The position numbers and the translations under genes were made by a program. Under the pieces are notes generated by a model that saw only the letters and a list, made by a program, of their open reading frames with translations, was not told the origin of the DNA and did no database searches. DNA of 64,000 nt, taken from contig NZ_JOBF01000002.1 of NCBI RefSeq assembly GCF_000718635.1, positions 310,001 through 374,000 on the forward strand, given 5' to 3'. This document shows positions 40,860 through 50,444 of the stretch, one piece after another (the first letter of the stretch is position 1; every line of letters starts with the position of its first letter). This stretch comes from Streptomyces varsoviensis (GTDB lineage: Bacteria > Actinomycetota > Actinomycetes > Streptomycetales > Streptomycetaceae).

Positions 40860-42293
40860 TCAGAGGATGGCGCCCGGCGTGTACGCCGCCGCCTCGGGGC
40901 GCTGCTTCGCGATCTCCTCGATCCGCGACACCACCGCCGCCACCTGGTCGGCCGCGGCCCCGGTGAACGACAGCTTGTCGGCCATCAGCTCGTCCAACCG
41001 CGCCCGGTCCAGCGGAATCCGCTCGTCCGCGGCCAGCTTGTCCAGCAGCTCGTTGCGCTCCGCGCCCTGCTCGCGCATGGCGAGCGCCGAGGCCACCGCG
41101 TGCTCCTTGATGACCTCGTGCGCCGCCTCCCGGCCGACCCCGGCCCGTACGGCCCCCATCAGCACCTTCGTCGTGGCGAGGAACGGCAGATAGCGGTCCA
41201 GCTCACGGGCGACGACCGCCGGGAACGCGCCGAACTCGTCGAGGACGGTCAGGAACGTCTCCAGCAGCCCGTCGAGCGCGAAGAACGCGTCCGGCAGCGC
41301 GACGCGGCGCACCACCGAGCAGGACACGTCGCCCTCGTTCCACTGGTCGCCGGACAGCTCGCCGGTCATCGACGCGTAGCCGCGCAGGATCACCATCAGG
41401 CCGTTGACGCGCTCGCAGGAGCGGGTGTTCATCTTGTGCGGCATCGCGGACGACCCCACCTGGCCCGGCTTGAAGCCCTCCGTCACCAGCTCGTGCCCGG
41501 CCATCAGCCGGATCGTCTTGGCGAGCGAGGACGGCGCGGCGGCGAGCTGCACCAGCGCGGTCACCACGTCGTAGTCCAGCGAGCGCGGGTAGACCTGGCC
41601 GACCGAGGTGAACGCCTGGGCGAACCCGAGGTGCCCGGCGATCCGCCGCTCCAGCTCGGCGAGGTTCGCGGCGTCGCCGCCCAGCAGGTCCAGCATGTCC
41701 TGCGCCGTGCCCACCGGGCCCTTGATGCCGCGCAGCGGATAGCGGGACAGCAGGTCCTCCAGCCGCCCGTACGCCACCAGCAGCTCGTCGGCGGCGGTCG
41801 CGAACCGCTTGCCCAGCGTCGTCGCCTGCGCCGCCACATTGTGCGACCGGCCCGCCATCACCAGCTCGGCGTGCTCGCCCGCCAGCTTCCCGAGCCGCGC
41901 CAGGACCGCGACGCTCCGGTCCCGTACCAGCTCCAGGGAGAGCCGGATCTGGAGCTGCTCCACGTTCTCGGTGAGGTCGCGGGAGGTCATGCCCTTGTGT
42001 ACGTGCTCATGGCCGGCGAGGGCGTTGAACTCCTCGATCCGGGCCTTCACATCGTGCCGGGTGACCTTCTCGCGCTCGGCGATCGAGGCCAGGTCCACCT
42101 GGTCGAGGACGCGCTCGTAGTCGTCGAGCGCGGCGTCCGGTACCTCGATCCCGAGGTCCTTCTGGGCGCGCAGCACGGCGAGCCACAGCCGCCGCTCCAG
42201 CGTCACCTTGTACTCGGGGGACCACAGGACGGCGAGCTCCGCGGAGGCGTAGCGGCCGGCCAGGACATTCGGGATGCGGGGCTTGGCAGTCAC
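40860..42293 (-). CDS. purB: Adenylosuccinate lyase
   Basis: A 477-aa fumarase/aspartase-superfamily enzyme that acts twice in purine synthesis (SAICAR to AICAR; adenylosuccinate to AMP). The superfamily signature is SSAMPHKMNTRSCERVNG (about residues 285-302), with TSRDLTENVEQLQ (about 105-117) and GRSHNVAAQATTLGK as the other active-site segments. The start is GTG, preceded by GAGG four bases away; TAGACT (complement of 42302-42307) is a candidate -10 just upstream. It is the first gene of a tight same-strand run with mug, araC and the dioxygenase. Confidence 0.95.
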   Translation of the reverse strand: MTAKPRIPNVLAGRYASAELAVLWSPEYKVTLERRLWLAVLRAQKDLGIEVPDAALDDYERVLDQVDLASIAEREKVTRHDVKARIEEFNALAGHEHVHKGMTSRDLTENVEQLQIRLSLELVRDRSVAVLARLGKLAGEHAELVMAGRSHNVAAQATTLGKRFATAADELLVAYGRLEDLLSRYPLRGIKGPVGTAQDMLDLLGGDAANLAELERRIAGHLGFAQAFTSVGQVYPRSLDYDVVTALVQLAAAPSSLAKTIRLMAGHELVTEGFKPGQVGSSAMPHKMNTRSCERVNGLMVILRGYASMTGELSGDQWNEGDVSCSVVRRVALPDAFFALDGLLETFLTVLDEFGAFPAVVARELDRYLPFLATTKVLMGAVRAGVGREAAHEVIKEHAVASALAMREQGAERNELLDKLAADERIPLDRARLDELMADKLSFTGAAADQVAAVVSRIEEIAKQRPEAAAYTPGAIL

Positions 42294-42368
42294 AAGACCT
42301 CAGTCTACTGGCGGTTTACGCAGGCCAGCGCACCGGCCTGAGTTGTACATTGCTACGAACGCACGCCG

Positions 42369-43169
42369 TTACGGAGCGGAGCCCGGGCCCAGTGGCTCGT
42401 ACGGCAGCAGCTCCGCGCGCTTGGCCGGGCGGCCGTCCCCCGAGGATCGGCCCGTGAGCCGCCGGCCGATCCACGGCAGCAGGTGCTCGCGCGCGAACCG
42501 CAGGTCCGAGCCGAGCCGCGCCGCCCAGCCGGGCCGTATGTGCGGAGGCAGCGCGGCGTTCCAGTCCGACTCCGCCTCGTGCCCCAGCGCCTGCCAGACC
42601 GCCTCGGCGACCCGGCGGTGGCCCTCGGCGTTCAGATGCAGCCGGTCGTCCGCCCACAGCCGGGTGTCGCCCAGCGCCTCGGCCCCGTACAGGTCCACGA
42701 CCAGCGCCCCGTGCTCCTCGGCCAGCGCGTCGATGAAGGAGAACAGCCGCTCCATCCGCGGCCGGTACCGCTCCAGCACCGGCCCGCGCCGCCCCGGACT
42801 GCGCATCAGCGCGAGCTGCTTGCAGCTCGGCGCGAGCGTCTCGACCGCCTCCCGCAGCCGCGCGCACACCGCGTCCACGTCGCACCCCGGCCGCAGCACG
42901 TCGTTCAGCCCGCCGACCAGCGTCACCAGGTCGGCCCGCATCGCCGCGGCGGCCCCCGCCTGCTCGTCCGCGATCTGCCCGATGAGCTTCCCGCGCACGG
43001 CGAGGTTCGCGTACCGGAATCCGGGCGTACGGGCCGACAGGCGAGCGGCCAGCAGATCGGCCCAGCCGCGGTACGAGCCGTCCGGCAGCGCGTCCGACAT
43101 GCCCTCGGTGAAGGAGTCGCCGACCGCGACGAAACTGGTGTAGCTGGTGTAGGTGGCATTCATGTGCAT
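42369..43169 (-). CDS. SGNH/GDSL hydrolase
   Basis: A 266-aa esterase of the SGNH family. Block I is FVAVGDSFTEGM (nucleophile Ser about residue 19), block II carries the Gly in RGKLIGQ, block III is TLVGGLNDVL (Asn) and block V is LWADDRLHLNAEGHRRVAE (Asp/His). No signal peptide is seen, so it is probably cytoplasmic. The start is the first of two ATGs two codons apart; an AGGA lies rather far upstream. The acyl substrate is unknown. Confidence 0.88.
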   Translation of the reverse strand: MHMNATYTSYTSFVAVGDSFTEGMSDALPDGSYRGWADLLAARLSARTPGFRYANLAVRGKLIGQIADEQAGAAAAMRADLVTLVGGLNDVLRPGCDVDAVCARLREAVETLAPSCKQLALMRSPGRRGPVLERYRPRMERLFSFIDALAEEHGALVVDLYGAEALGDTRLWADDRLHLNAEGHRRVAEAVWQALGHEAESDWNAALPPHIRPGWAARLGSDLRFAREHLLPWIGRRLTGRSSGDGRPAKRAELLPYEPLGPGSAP

Positions 43170-43295
43170 GGCGCGGCGATCCTACTCCGCGACGGAACGC
43201 GGGGCCGGGTGAGCCGCCCCCGGGCGGCGACGGCGGGGGAGGGGGAGGCCCCGGGGCAGCCGCCGGGCGGTGGCGGACGGGCGAGGAGGCGCGGG

Positions 43296-44249
43296 TCAGC
43301 CGGAGCCCGGCGGGGCCGCGCCGGCGAGCAGTTCGGCCGTCTCCAGATAGGGGCGGGCGGACCCCTCCGCGCCGTGGTCCAGCAGGTACAGCCCCGTCGT
43401 CACGCGCTCCAGGAAGCCCCACTCCCAGATCGCCGCCGCGTCCACGCCCGTACGCGCCGCCAGCCGGGCGCAGAACCCGCGGGCCCGCCCGGCCGCGTCG
43501 CCGGCCGTCAGCTCGGCGCACCAGCCGCGCAGCGCGACGCCCAGGTCGTAGGCGGGTTCGTCGAGAAAGCCGTCGGGGTCGACGAAGACGAAGCCGGTCT
43601 CCGCGCCGTGGCGCGGGGCCGTGGCGCGGAGCGCGTTGCCCGGGTGCGGGTCGCCGTGCACGACGACGCACCGGGCGGGGGCGAAGGCGGCGGCCCGGCG
43701 CGCGGCGCACTCCAGCGCGCGGTCGGCGACGCGCTCCGCACACGGCCGGCCGAGACCGTCCCACAGGCGCTCGACCAGCGCGGCGAGCGCGTGGGCCCGG
43801 TCCGGCCGCGGCACGGCCTCGGGCGGCGGCACGCGCCAGGCGCGGCGCAGGGTGGCGCACAGGATGTCGAGCTGCCGGGGCACGGGGAGCCCCGACTCGT
43901 CGAGGGGCGCCCCGAGCGATTCCAGGAGGACCGCGTGCCGCTCGGCATCGTGGGCCAGCGGCCTGACGTATCCCTGGCCGTCGGCGAGGCGAAGGGTCCG
44001 CAGCGCGCTCGGGAAGCCCGGGTCCGGGACGGCGAGCTTGAGGACGGCGGGCCTCCCGTCGCGGGTCCGTGCGCGCAGGACGTACGCGCTCGTCGCACGG
44101 TCCAGGGGTTCGCCGGCGGTGACCGACCACCGCTGTTCCAGCTCCGCGACGAGGCCCGGCAGGCCGGTCAGCCACTCCTGGCCGCGCCGCCCGAGCCGCT
44201 GGGCCTTCGCCCGTACGACCGGCGACAGCTCGATGGCGGGCCGGGTCAT
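43296..44249 (-). CDS. Aminoglycoside/hydroxyurea phosphotransferase-like kinase
   Basis: A 317-aa APH-fold kinase closest in style to the APH(6)/hydroxyurea phosphotransferase group. Landmarks are GRPAVLKLAVPDPGF (nucleotide-binding Lys), the catalytic loop VVHGDPHPGNAL and the metal Asp in FVFVDPDGFLDEPAYDLG. It could phosphorylate an aminoglycoside or an endogenous small molecule. Resistance is family-based speculation, since such genes are frequent in Streptomyces without a cluster. GAGGAACGG lies upstream of the ATG. Confidence 0.83.
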   Translation of the reverse strand: MTRPAIELSPVVRAKAQRLGRRGQEWLTGLPGLVAELEQRWSVTAGEPLDRATSAYVLRARTRDGRPAVLKLAVPDPGFPSALRTLRLADGQGYVRPLAHDAERHAVLLESLGAPLDESGLPVPRQLDILCATLRRAWRVPPPEAVPRPDRAHALAALVERLWDGLGRPCAERVADRALECAARRAAAFAPARCVVVHGDPHPGNALRATAPRHGAETGFVFVDPDGFLDEPAYDLGVALRGWCAELTAGDAAGRARGFCARLAARTGVDAAAIWEWGFLERVTTGLYLLDHGAEGSARPYLETAELLAGAAPPGSG

Positions 44250-44270
44250 GACACGCGTCCGTTCCTCGAC

Positions 44271-44302
44271 TCGTCAGTCCGTCAGTCCGTCAGTTCGTCA
44301 GC
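44271..44302. repeat. 8-bp tandem repeat running into the GNAT stop
   Basis: (T/C)CGTCAG(T/C) repeats four times at 8-base spacing from 44271; the last copy includes the stop codon of the GNAT gene. Confidence 0.75.
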
Positions 44303-44762
44303 TTGTGGGCTTGTCGGTTGATCCGTTCGTCAGGGTCTTGCGGAGGTGCACCTTCGCGTGGCCGTCGGGGAGACCGCCGTTGCGGCCGAACTCGGTGTAG
44401 CCCTGGCGCTCGTAGAAGCCGGGCGCCTGGAAGGTGAAGGACGAGACGATCGCCCGGTCACAGCCGCGGCGCACCGCCTCCGCCTCGGCCGCCGCCAGGA
44501 TTCCGCTGCCCCAGCCGCCCGCGCGGAAGTCCTCGCGCACCCAGAGCAGTTCGATGTCGAACAGGCCGCCCCAGGTCCAGCCGGTCAGGCCGCCGGCCAG
44601 CCGCCCCTCCGCGTCGGTCATCCTCACGGACAGCGAGGCGGCGTCGCCCGCTCCCGCGGCCGCGTTGTTGTAGGCGATGAGGCCCTCGTTCAGGCGGTCG
44701 GTCAGTTCGGCGTCGAGGCCGCCGACGGTCAGGGCCGGCGGCGGGGCGTGTTCGGTCGTCAT
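44298..44762 (-). CDS. GNAT-family N-acetyltransferase
   Basis: A 154-aa GNAT. The motif A region is LLWVREDFRAGGWGSGILAAAEAEAVRRGC (about residues 66-95), and motif B is FTFQAPGFYERQGYTEFG. Relatives acetylate small amines or act in stress resistance. The start at 44762 lacks a strong Shine-Dalgarno; an ATG four codons upstream is an alternative. The end of the gene is formed by a tandem repeat. Confidence 0.85.
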   Translation of the reverse strand: MTTEHAPPPALTVGGLDAELTDRLNEGLIAYNNAAAGAGDAASLSVRMTDAEGRLAGGLTGWTWGGLFDIELLWVREDFRAGGWGSGILAAAEAEAVRRGCDRAIVSSFTFQAPGFYERQGYTEFGRNGGLPDGHAKVHLRKTLTNGSTDKPTS

Positions 44763-44858
44763 GCCGCGGAGCATGCCAGCCCGTACGGCCTCCGAGCACG
44801 CCATTTTCGTCCCGCTCAGGGCGAGGTGGGGCGGGGCCCCGCCCCACCCCACCCGCCG

Positions 44859-45878
44859 TCACACCGACGGCGGTCGGCCGACCAGCTCGCGCAGGACGTC
44901 CTCCATCGTGACGAGGCCGGCCAGCCGCCCCTGGTCGCCGATGACGGCGGCGATGTGCGTGCCCGTGCTGCTCATCGCCGTGATCACGTCGTCCAGCGGC
45001 GTCGCGGCCCGTACCCGCGCGATGGGGCGCACCCGGTCGACGGGCAGCGGCAGGTCGCGCGGTTTCGCGTCGAGCGCGTCCTTCACATGCAGATAGCCCA
45101 GGATGCGGCCGCCCGCGTCGATCACCGGGAACCGCGAGAAGCCCGACTCGGCCGACAGCCGCTCCAATTCCTCGGGTGTCACCCCGATCCGCGCGGACAC
45201 CACCCGCTCCACCGGCAGCACCACGTCCTTCACCGGACGGCGGCCCAGCTCCAGCGCGTCCCGCAGCCGTTCGGTGGCCCGGTCGTCCAGCAGCCCGGCC
45301 TCGCTGGAGTCGGCGACCATACGGGCCAGCTCGTCGTCCGAGAAGGTGGCCGGCACCTCGCCCTTAGGCTCCACGCGCAACAGCTTGAGCAGCCCGTTGG
45401 CGAAGGCGTTGATCGCGAAGATCGCCGGGCGCAGGGCGCGCGCCAGACCCACCAGCGGCGGCCCGAGCAGCAGCGCCGTACGGACCGGCTCCGCGAGCGC
45501 GATGTTCTTCGGCACCATCTCCCCGAAGAGCATGTGCAGATACGTCGCCACGGCCAGCGCGAGGATGAACGAGACCGGATGCGTCAGCCCGTCCGGCACG
45601 CCGACGGCGTGGAAGACCGGCTCCACCAGGTGCGCGATGGCCGGTTCGGCCACCACACCGAGGATCAGCGTGCACAGCGTGATGCCGAGCTGCGCCGCCG
45701 CCATCAGCGCCGACACATGCCGCAGCCCCCACAGGACGCTGCGCGCCCGCCGGTCGCCGTCCTCGGCGCGCGGCTCGATCTGGCTGCGCCGCACCGAGAT
45801 CAGCGCGAACTCGGCCCCGACGAAGAACGCGTTGACGACCAGCGTCGCCAGGCCGATCAGCAGTTGCACCGCGGTCAC
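44859..45878 (-). CDS. CNNM/CorC-type membrane protein (second of pair)
   Basis: A 339-aa hemolysin-C/CorC-family protein. A DUF21 membrane domain (about residues 1-190, with four hydrophobic segments; NAFFVGAEFALISVRRSQIE is the family's first helix) is followed by two CBS motifs (about 210-330: VSARIGVTPEELERLSAESGFSRFPV and VITAMSSTGTHIAAVIGDQGRLAGLVTMEDVL). Homologues are implicated in magnesium or cobalt efflux. Its start overlaps the stop of the related upstream gene by four bases (ATGA), so the two are co-translated. It lacks the C-terminal transporter-associated domain. Confidence 0.9.
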   Translation of the reverse strand: MTAVQLLIGLATLVVNAFFVGAEFALISVRRSQIEPRAEDGDRRARSVLWGLRHVSALMAAAQLGITLCTLILGVVAEPAIAHLVEPVFHAVGVPDGLTHPVSFILALAVATYLHMLFGEMVPKNIALAEPVRTALLLGPPLVGLARALRPAIFAINAFANGLLKLLRVEPKGEVPATFSDDELARMVADSSEAGLLDDRATERLRDALELGRRPVKDVVLPVERVVSARIGVTPEELERLSAESGFSRFPVIDAGGRILGYLHVKDALDAKPRDLPLPVDRVRPIARVRAATPLDDVITAMSSTGTHIAAVIGDQGRLAGLVTMEDVLRELVGRPPSV

Positions 45879-47302
45879 CGGCCGACCCCTTTGTCGTTCT
45901 TGTCGTTCTTGACGCGCTTACCGCTCTTGTCGTGCTTGTTATTCGGGTTGCTCTTGTTGTCGTGCGCCTGCGCGTGCTCGTCCTCGTCGTCGGCGCCGGG
46001 CACCGGCGCCGTCAGCCGTACGCGGGCCGCCCGGCGGCCGGTGGCGTCCACGACCTCGATCTGCCAGCCCGCCGACTCGACGGTGTCGCCCGCCGCCGGG
46101 ATGCGCCCCAGCTCGGTGGCGACCAGCCCGGCGAGGGTCTCGTACGGGCCGTCCGGCGCGCGCAGCCCGATCGCCTGGAGCTGGTCGGTACGGGCCGCGC
46201 CGTCCGCGTCGTACAGCTCGCGCCCCTCGGCGTCCGTGCCCGCCGGGACCAGGTCGGGCGTCTCGTCGGGGTCGTGCTCGTCGCGAACCTCGCCCACGAC
46301 CTCCTCGACGATGTCCTCCAGCGTGACGACCCCCGCCGTGCCGCCGTACTCGTCGATGACGACCGCCATGCTCCGCTTCGCGGAGATCCGGTCCAGCAGC
46401 CGGTCCACGGTCAGCGACTCCGGTACGAGCAGGGGTTCGCGCAGCAGCGACGCCACCGGGTGGCGGGGCCGCCGCTCGGCGGGCACGGCCAGCACGTCCT
46501 TGATGTGCGCGACGCCCACGACCGTGTCCAGGCTGCCCCGGTACACCGGGAAGCGCGACAGGCCGGTGGCCCGCGTCGCGTTGGCGACGTCCTCGGCGGT
46601 GGCCTGGATGTCGAGCGCCATCACCTGGACGCGCGGCGTCATGACGTTCTCCGCCGTGAGATCGGCGAGGTTCAGCGTCCGTACGAACAGCTCGGCGGTG
46701 TCCGCCTCCAGCGCGCCCTCCTTGGCGGAGTGCCGGGCGAGCGCTATCAGCTCGCGCGGGCCGCGCGCGGAGGCCAGCTCCTCGGCGGGCTCCAGGCCCA
46801 TCCGGTGCAGCACGCGGTTCGCGGAGTTGTTGAGGTGCCTGATCAGCGGCCGGAAGACGGAGCTGAATGCGCGCTGCGCCCCCGCGACGCGCCGGGCGAC
46901 CGGCAGCGGCCGGGAGATCGCCCAGTTCTTCGGCACCAGCTCGCCGACCACCATCAGGATCACCGTGGAGAGCACGGTGCCCAGGACGAGCGCGGTGGAG
47001 GCGGCGGCGGAGGCCGGCAGGCCCGCCGCCTTCATCGGCCCGGTGAGCAGCGCGGAGATGGACGGCTTGGAGATCATGCCGATGACCAGGCCGGTGACGG
47101 TGATGCCGAGCTGAGCGCCGGAGAGCTGGAAGGTGAGGCCGCGCACGGCCTTGAGCGCGCCTTCGGCCTTGCGGTCGCCCCGCTCGGCCGCCCGCTCCAG
47201 CTCGCTGCGCTCCACCGTGGTCAGGGAGAACTCGGCCGCCACGAACACCGCGCACGCGAGGGTGAGCAGCAGGGCGACCACCAGGAGGATCACTTCGGTC
47301 AT
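45875..47302 (-). CDS. CNNM/CorC-type membrane protein (first of pair)
   Basis: A 475-aa protein with a DUF21 membrane domain (about residues 1-200, starting LLVVALLLTLACAVFVAAEFSL), a CBS pair (about 215-340: VMTPRVQVMALDIQATAEDVANA and AKRSMAVVIDEYGGTAGVVTLEDIVEE) and a CorC_HlyC domain (about 355-440). The last 35 residues are an Asn/Lys/Asp repeat tail (NKHDKSGKRVKNDKNDKG) encoded by TTGTCGTTC-type repeats. GGAGGTGA precedes the ATG. Two adjacent, unequal paralogues with four-base overlap suggest a hetero-oligomeric transporter. Confidence 0.92.
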   Translation of the reverse strand: MTEVILLVVALLLTLACAVFVAAEFSLTTVERSELERAAERGDRKAEGALKAVRGLTFQLSGAQLGITVTGLVIGMISKPSISALLTGPMKAAGLPASAAASTALVLGTVLSTVILMVVGELVPKNWAISRPLPVARRVAGAQRAFSSVFRPLIRHLNNSANRVLHRMGLEPAEELASARGPRELIALARHSAKEGALEADTAELFVRTLNLADLTAENVMTPRVQVMALDIQATAEDVANATRATGLSRFPVYRGSLDTVVGVAHIKDVLAVPAERRPRHPVASLLREPLLVPESLTVDRLLDRISAKRSMAVVIDEYGGTAGVVTLEDIVEEVVGEVRDEHDPDETPDLVPAGTDAEGRELYDADGAARTDQLQAIGLRAPDGPYETLAGLVATELGRIPAAGDTVESAGWQIEVVDATGRRAARVRLTAPVPGADDEDEHAQAHDNKSNPNNKHDKSGKRVKNDKNDKGVGR

Positions 47303-47500
47303 CGGTTCACCTCCGTCCCATGATCGGGCAAGGGCGGAGGGATCGCTCGATATCGACTATGAGGACTACTGGGGGGATCGCCCATGGACGGACGCTCACA
47401 CCTTTCACAAGAGGTTGACGTTGAGTGGTTCATACATGGTAAAGGACCGGCAAAGCACGGCAGGGGGCCAAAAGACCCCGATGGCCCGGCCGCGCGGCGG

Positions 47501-48445
47501 CTACGAACCGGACCCGGCGCGATCGGGGCAGCGGCCGGCCACGAGTACGGGGCCGCCGGGCACCGTGGGGATCTCGCGCAGGTCCTGGAACCCCAGGTCG
47601 TCCAGCGCCCGGCGCATCCGGTGCGCGGTCAGGGCGCTCCCGCCGTTGCGCGCCGCGGTCCAGTCGGCGACGGCGGCGAGCAGCGGCTCGCGCGGTGCCG
47701 GGTTGGTGCCGGCCACCAGCCACCCCCCGTCGGTAAGTGCGGCGGCCACGCGCGGGAGGCAGGCGTCCAAGGCGTCGTCGGAGAGGAAGGGCGCGGGCAG
47801 CCAGATCAGGTCGTAGCGGTCCCGTTCGCGCAGCTCGGCGGCGTCCTGGTGGCGCACCTCCACGCGGTCGGCGGCTCCGGGGCCCGCCTTGTCCAGCTCT
47901 CGGCGGGCCAGCCGGACCGCCCGCTCCAGCTTGTCGATCCCGGTCACGTGGACGTGCGGCAGGTCCTGCGCCAGCGCGAGGGCGAGCGCCCCGGTCCCCG
48001 TGCCGATGTCCAGCACCCGGCTGCCCGCGGTGGCGAGCCGGTCGGCGAGCCCCGGCAGAGCGGGCGCGAGGCGGGTGGCGAGCGCGTGCCCGGTGCCCGC
48101 GGAGGCGCGCCCCTGGTCGAGGAGTACGTCGTCGCTCTGCGCGGCCCACCCCGTCACGGCCTCGCCACCGGCGGCGGCGACCGCCTGCCGCATCGAGCTG
48201 AGCCGGGCGGCCGCCGCGTTGGCGGCGCCGGGACCGAGCCGCAGCGCGGGGGCGGCGGTCACCTCCGCGCCGTCCCGTCGCACCACGCCGGCCGCCTCCA
48301 GCACCGCGGTACGCGCCGGGTCCGCCGCCAGAGCCTCCTCCAACGAGCCCGTACCCGCTTCCCGCAAGGTCGCGACCACCGCGGCCAGCGCCCACACCTG
48401 TCCTTCCAGTATGGCCACCGGATCGCTCTGCTCGACGTCGTTCAT
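47501..48445 (-). CDS. Class I SAM-dependent methyltransferase
   Basis: A 314-aa methyltransferase with a helical N-terminal domain (about residues 1-130) and a Rossmann-type catalytic domain. SAM motif I is VLDIGTGTGALALALAQ (about 142-158), motif II is VTGIDKLERAVRLA, and YDLIWLPAPFL is the motif IV region. The N-terminal helical part resembles the dimerisation domain of small-molecule O-methyltransferases. The substrate is unknown. The gap downstream to the CNNM genes (47303-47500) holds their promoter region only. Confidence 0.85.
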   Translation of the reverse strand: MNDVEQSDPVAILEGQVWALAAVVATLREAGTGSLEEALAADPARTAVLEAAGVVRRDGAEVTAAPALRLGPGAANAAAARLSSMRQAVAAAGGEAVTGWAAQSDDVLLDQGRASAGTGHALATRLAPALPGLADRLATAGSRVLDIGTGTGALALALAQDLPHVHVTGIDKLERAVRLARRELDKAGPGAADRVEVRHQDAAELRERDRYDLIWLPAPFLSDDALDACLPRVAAALTDGGWLVAGTNPAPREPLLAAVADWTAARNGGSALTAHRMRRALDDLGFQDLREIPTVPGGPVLVAGRCPDRAGSGS

Positions 48446-48677
48446 GCCTCACCCTTTGCTCGCCGCGCCGTGGCCCGGACCCGGTCCGGCCGACGGGGCC
48501 GGCGGGCACGAAATCGGGTGCGAGACAGGGACGTTGCGACGGCCGCCGGTCTCACGCTCCACGGCTTCGTGACGCATCCTAACGATCACGTCTGGAGCGC
48601 TGCCGACCGCTGCCCGGGGCCGACCCTCGGGCCTGTCCGGGCGCCGGACAGGGGTCAACTCGTCCCACTCCGCAGGT

Positions 48678-49355
48678 TCACGCCAAGAGGGGCGGACGCC
48701 TGGCCTTGCCCAGCACGCAGGGCGAGGAGGGAATCCGGGTACTGCCCTCCGGCACTCGCAGCCTCCGGTGGGAGACGACCTCGAAACCCGCCGCCTCGAT
48801 CGACGCCAGCACGTCCCGCGCGGTGTGGCAGCCGCCGAACAGCACCGGCCACACCGTACGGTCCACAGCGCGCTGCACCGCCGCCTGCACCCGGCCCGGC
48901 GCCCGCCCGTGCTCGAAGAACCGCAGTTCACCGCCCGGCCGCAGCACGCGCAGCAGCTCGGCGAGGGACCGTTCCACATCCCGCACCGAACACAGCACCA
49001 GCGAGCTGACCGCCGCGTCGAACGCCTCGCTCTTGACCGGCAGCGCCTCCGCCGCCCCCGGCACCACGTCCACCGGGACCTCGGCCCGCCGCGCCGCCTG
49101 CAGCGCGGCCTGTCGCAGCCGCCGCTCCGGCTCGATCGCCACCACCTCGGAGACGGCCCCCGGGTAGTGCGCGAAGTTCAGCCCGCTGCCCGCCCCGATC
49201 TCGATCACCCGGCCGGACACGCCCGCCAGCAGTTCCCGCCGCCGCGCGCCCACCCCCGCCCGCTCGTCGGCGATCGGACCGACCTTCTCGTAGACGCGCG
49301 CGAAGAGCGGGTGGTGCACGGCATCGCGTGGGATTTTCCTGGTGCGCCCGGTCAT
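48678..49355 (-). CDS. Class I SAM-dependent methyltransferase (UbiE/PmtA-like)
   Basis: A 225-aa methyltransferase. Motif I is VIEIGAGSGLNFAHYPG (about residues 44-60), motif II is VVAIEPERRLRQAA, and FDAAVSSLVLCSVRDVERSLAELLRVLRPGGELRFFEHG is the motif IV-V block of the Methyltransf_11 family. The same pattern occurs in phospholipid N-methyltransferases and in METTL7-like proteins. The ATG at 49355 has GGGGAAGG upstream; longer frames would add a Pro/Arg/Ala-rich non-domain extension. Confidence 0.85.
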   Translation of the reverse strand: MTGRTRKIPRDAVHHPLFARVYEKVGPIADERAGVGARRRELLAGVSGRVIEIGAGSGLNFAHYPGAVSEVVAIEPERRLRQAALQAARRAEVPVDVVPGAAEALPVKSEAFDAAVSSLVLCSVRDVERSLAELLRVLRPGGELRFFEHGRAPGRVQAAVQRAVDRTVWPVLFGGCHTARDVLASIEAAGFEVVSHRRLRVPEGSTRIPSSPCVLGKARRPPLLA

Positions 49356-49683
49356 GGCGGTGGCCTTCCCCGTAAGTACAGCAGTGGATACGGCAGTACG
49401 GGGTTTCTGCCCCGCCGCGCCCGTTCCAGCCGCCGGCGGCCCGCTGAGCGGGGCCGCGGACCGGAGCCCGGCGCACCGGTACGGCTCAGCCGTGCCGCCG
49501 ACCCCGCATGGCCCAGCCATGCCGCCGCGCCCGTACGGTGGGCCCCGGCGTCGCGAGCGGAACCGCGCTCGTACGGCCGACCGGCGTCGCGCCCGTAGGA
49601 CCGCCGTCCCTTTCGACACGCCCGTACGGTCGCCCCCTACGACACGCCCGTACGGCCGCCATCCCCGCGCCACGCCCCTACCG
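49356..49683. other. Gene-free gap with direct repeats between methyltransferase and bioD
   Basis: A 328-base gap. It holds an exact 16-base direct repeat CGACACGCCCGTACGG at 49614-49629 and 49640-49655, and several more CCCGTACGG copies. The minus-strand promoter of the methyltransferase must lie in its left part. No gene is seen. Confidence 0.6.
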
Positions 49684-50397
49684 TCAGCCCTGCGCCGCCC
49701 CGAACCGGCCCGCGTCCCACGTCCCGCCCAGTTCCGGGGCGAGCCAACCGGCCGCCGCCGCGCGGAAGCCGGCGGGGGAGAGGGCGGCGGCCCGCTCGGG
49801 GAGGGCGCCCAGCAGCGGGGCGCCGGCGGCGCGCGGGAAGTCGGCCAGATTGCAGCGGGCCGCGAGGTCCGGGTCGCCCGGCCAACTGCCGATCACCACG
49901 CCGCGGCAGCGCAGGCCGCGCGAGCGCAGGGCCTCGGCCGTCAGCGCCGTCGCGTTGAGCGTGCCGAGCCCGGCGGGTGCCACGACGAGGAGCGGCGCGT
50001 CCAGCAGCCGCGCCGCGTCGGCCAGGGTGGCCCCTGATTCATCGAACGGTACGAGCAGCCCGCCCGCCCCCTCCACCAGCACCAGGTCGTGTTCGGCGGC
50101 CAGCTTGCGGGCCGTCCGCCCGATCTCGTCGGGGCGTACGGGCATAAGCCCCGCCCGGCGGGCCGCGGTCGCCGGGGCCAGCGGCTCGGGGAAGCGGGCC
50201 AGCTCCACCCCCGTCACCGGGCCCGCCAGCCGCCGGACCTCCGCGACATCCCCGGGCTCGTCCGCCGTCACGCCCGTCTGCGCGGGCTTGAGCACGGCCA
50301 CCGAGCGGCCCCGAGCCAGCGCCGCGGCGGCCACCGCCGCCGTGGTGACGGTCTTTCCGATCTCCGTGCCCGTCCCCGTGACGATCAGCACCGACAT
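49684..50397 (-). CDS. bioD: Dethiobiotin synthetase
   Basis: A 237-aa P-loop enzyme that carboxylates and closes DAPA to dethiobiotin, using ATP and CO2. The N-terminus [16 protein letters not shown] is the diagnostic BioD P-loop; KPAQTG follows at about residue 38 and [11 protein letters not shown] at about 110. It is the third gene of bioB-bioA-bioD, 47 bases after bioA. GGGGGAG precedes the ATG. Confidence 0.94.
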   Translation of the reverse strand: MSVLIVTGTGTEIGKTVTTAAVAAAALARGRSVAVLKPAQTGVTADEPGDVAEVRRLAGPVTGVELARFPEPLAPATAARRAGLMPVRPDEIGRTARKLAAEHDLVLVEGAGGLLVPFDESGATLADAARLLDAPLLVVAPAGLGTLNATALTAEALRSRGLRCRGVVIGSWPGDPDLAARCNLADFPRAAGAPLLGALPERAAALSPAGFRAAAAGWLAPELGGTWDAGRFGAAQG

Positions 50398-50444
50398 TGC
50401 TCAACTCCCCCGTATTCATCGGCTGTTTCATTCCTGCCGACCGG

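Noticed and set aside
43296..44249. A proven antibiotic-resistance gene within a biosynthetic cluster
   Set aside because: The APH fold is clear but the substrate is not, and no antibiotic biosynthesis genes are nearby.
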